A stretch of DNA of 34,502 bases from Pseudomonadota bacterium (lineage in GTDB: Bacteria > Pseudomonadota > Alphaproteobacteria > Acetobacterales > Acetobacteraceae): positions 1 through 34,502 of the forward strand of contig JAKBCH010000017.1 in NCBI GenBank assembly GCA_021808055.1, written 5' to 3'. The notes under the pieces are model-generated. The model searched no databases. It saw nothing but the letters and a program-made list of their open reading frames with translations, and was not told where the DNA came from. This document shows, one piece after another, positions 33,641 through 34,502 of this stretch; within the stretch, counting starts at the first letter, position 1; every line of letters begins with the position of its first letter. A program made the translations under genes and the position numbers.

Positions 33641-34502
33641 ATGAATATGCTCCCTGCCCTCGCCTTTGTTGCCGCCATTGCCGCTTCTGGTTTTGCTTTG
33701 CTCGCCTGGCGCGCCGCGCAGGCAGCGCCGCTGCGGCTGAAACTGGAGCTGGATAAGCTGTTCGCTGGCAACCGGGCTGAGGCTGAGTTTTTGCGCCAGT
33801 CCCTCAGCGCCATGGAAGGGCGGCTGGCCAGCGCCATCCAGACCGGCACGACGGATGCGCTTTCCAAATCCTTCGAGCAGATTTCCGTTGCCACCCAGAA
33901 CGTCGCCGCAACAATCGATAATTTGCGCCGCCAGGCCGCTGAGGAATCTCAAAAAACCACGCAGCTTCTGGAAGCCCGCCTCACCGCCATTCAGACCAGC
34001 GTGAACGAAAAGCTGCACGAGGCGGTGGAGCAGCAGATGACCGCCTCCTTCGCCAGGGTGCTGGAGCAATTCGCCCAGGTGCAATTGGCGATGGGCGAGG
34101 TGCAGGCGGCGGCCAAGCAGGTGGGGGATTTGAAGCGGCTGTTCTCCAACGTGAAAACCCGCGGCGGCTGGGGCGAGGCACAATTGGCGGCTCTGCTGGA
34201 ACAGATTCTGCCCCCCGGCGCCTACCAGCCGAATTTCGCGTTGAAGGATACATCGCGCGAGCGGGTGGATTTTGCGCTGCGGATGCCCTCCCGCGAGGTT
34301 GTGTGGCTGCCGATTGACGCGAAATTCCCGACCGAGGATTACGATCGGCTGTTGCTGGCCGCTGACGCGGCGGATGCCGAGGCCGAGCGCGCGGCGCGGG
34401 ACGGGCTGGCTGTGCGGGTGCGGCTGGAGGCGAAGAAAATCCGCGAGAAATATATCTGCCCGCCGGAAACGGTGGATTTTGCCGTGCTGTATCTGCCCTC
34501 TG
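33641..34502 (+). CDS. rmuC: RmuC family DNA recombination protein, N-terminal part (3' end outside the window)
   Basis: The frame is open from the ATG at 33641 to the window end, giving 287 residues of a protein usually 350-500 long. The N-terminus is one membrane helix (LPALAFVAAIAASGFALLAW), followed by a long coiled-coil region (about 25-150) rich in Gln, Ala and Glu. The RmuC core then starts: NVKTRGGWGEAQLAALLEQI, RVDFALRMPS and VWLPIDAKFPTEDYDR, the last carrying the D...DAK pattern of PD-(D/E)XK nuclease-like folds. RmuC limits inversions at short inverted repeats in E. coli; its enzymatic activity is not firmly shown. A second ATG at 33647 is also possible. No strong ribosome-binding site is seen. 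Confidence 0.93.
   Translation, partial: MNMLPALAFVAAIAASGFALLAWRAAQAAPLRLKLELDKLFAGNRAEAEFLRQSLSAMEGRLASAIQTGTTDALSKSFEQISVATQNVAATIDNLRRQAAEESQKTTQLLEARLTAIQTSVNEKLHEAVEQQMTASFARVLEQFAQVQLAMGEVQAAAKQVGDLKRLFSNVKTRGGWGEAQLAALLEQILPPGAYQPNFALKDTSRERVDFALRMPSREVVWLPIDAKFPTEDYDRLLLAADAADAEAERAARDGLAVRVRLEAKKIREKYICPPETVDFAVLYLPS

Noticed and set aside
1..34502. CRISPR arrays, tRNA or rRNA genes, transposons, phage genes, toxin-antitoxin pairs
   Set aside because: I looked for spaced direct repeats, cloverleaf-type arms, transposase motifs and small antitoxin-toxin pairs and saw none that I could support.

Overview
The window is GC-rich, densely packed chromosomal DNA from an alphaproteobacterium. 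The protein types and gene order (glyQ-glyS-ppdK, serB opposite miaA followed by ilvB-ilvN, hemW-thrC-M16 peptidase, an alphaproteobacterial-type acetolactate synthase, a HIG1-domain protein) suggest Rhodospirillales, most likely Acetobacteraceae. That placement is inferred from protein style, not from a marker search. I see no rRNA or tRNA gene, transposase, phage gene or CRISPR array. No gene-free stretch exceeds 300 bases; the longest, 26030-26208, is about 180 bases and holds a terminator.

Left part (1-7300): the C-terminal half of agmatine deiminase (cut by the window edge) and an APC-family permease; a minus-strand pair of a HIG1-domain membrane protein and the DNA/RNA demethylase AlkB; a large MscS-type channel; a methyltransferase divergent from glyoxalase II (gloB); and a DUF2147 secreted protein. 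Middle (7300-17000): minus-strand glyQ-glyS-ppdK, a small membrane protein, mscL-accA, a glycine-zipper lipoprotein, and alanine dehydrogenase divergent from an Lrp/AsnC regulator that probably controls it. Next (17100-25400): the minus-strand chain hemW-thrC-M16 peptidase-pmbA, then a plus-strand chain of ABC ATPase, ABC-2 permease, histidine phosphatase and SYLF protein in which every gene overlaps the next.

Right part (25400-34502): a Met/Gly-rich Spy/CpxP-like periplasmic protein, the overlapping pair serB-adhC (phosphoserine phosphatase and glutathione-dependent formaldehyde dehydrogenase), miaA, acetolactate synthase ilvB-ilvN, a sulfotransferase-like gene directly behind a slipin gene, and the start of rmuC (cut by the window edge).

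Most of this is core metabolism. The features that stand out are architectural: serB and miaA start codons sharing one CATG; a sulfotransferase-like reading frame beginning at TTG right after the in-frame stop of a slipin gene; and the four-gene ABC exporter/phosphatase/SYLF chain, which is the best candidate here for an uncharacterised envelope system. I found nothing that amounts to a clearly novel defence or mobile system.
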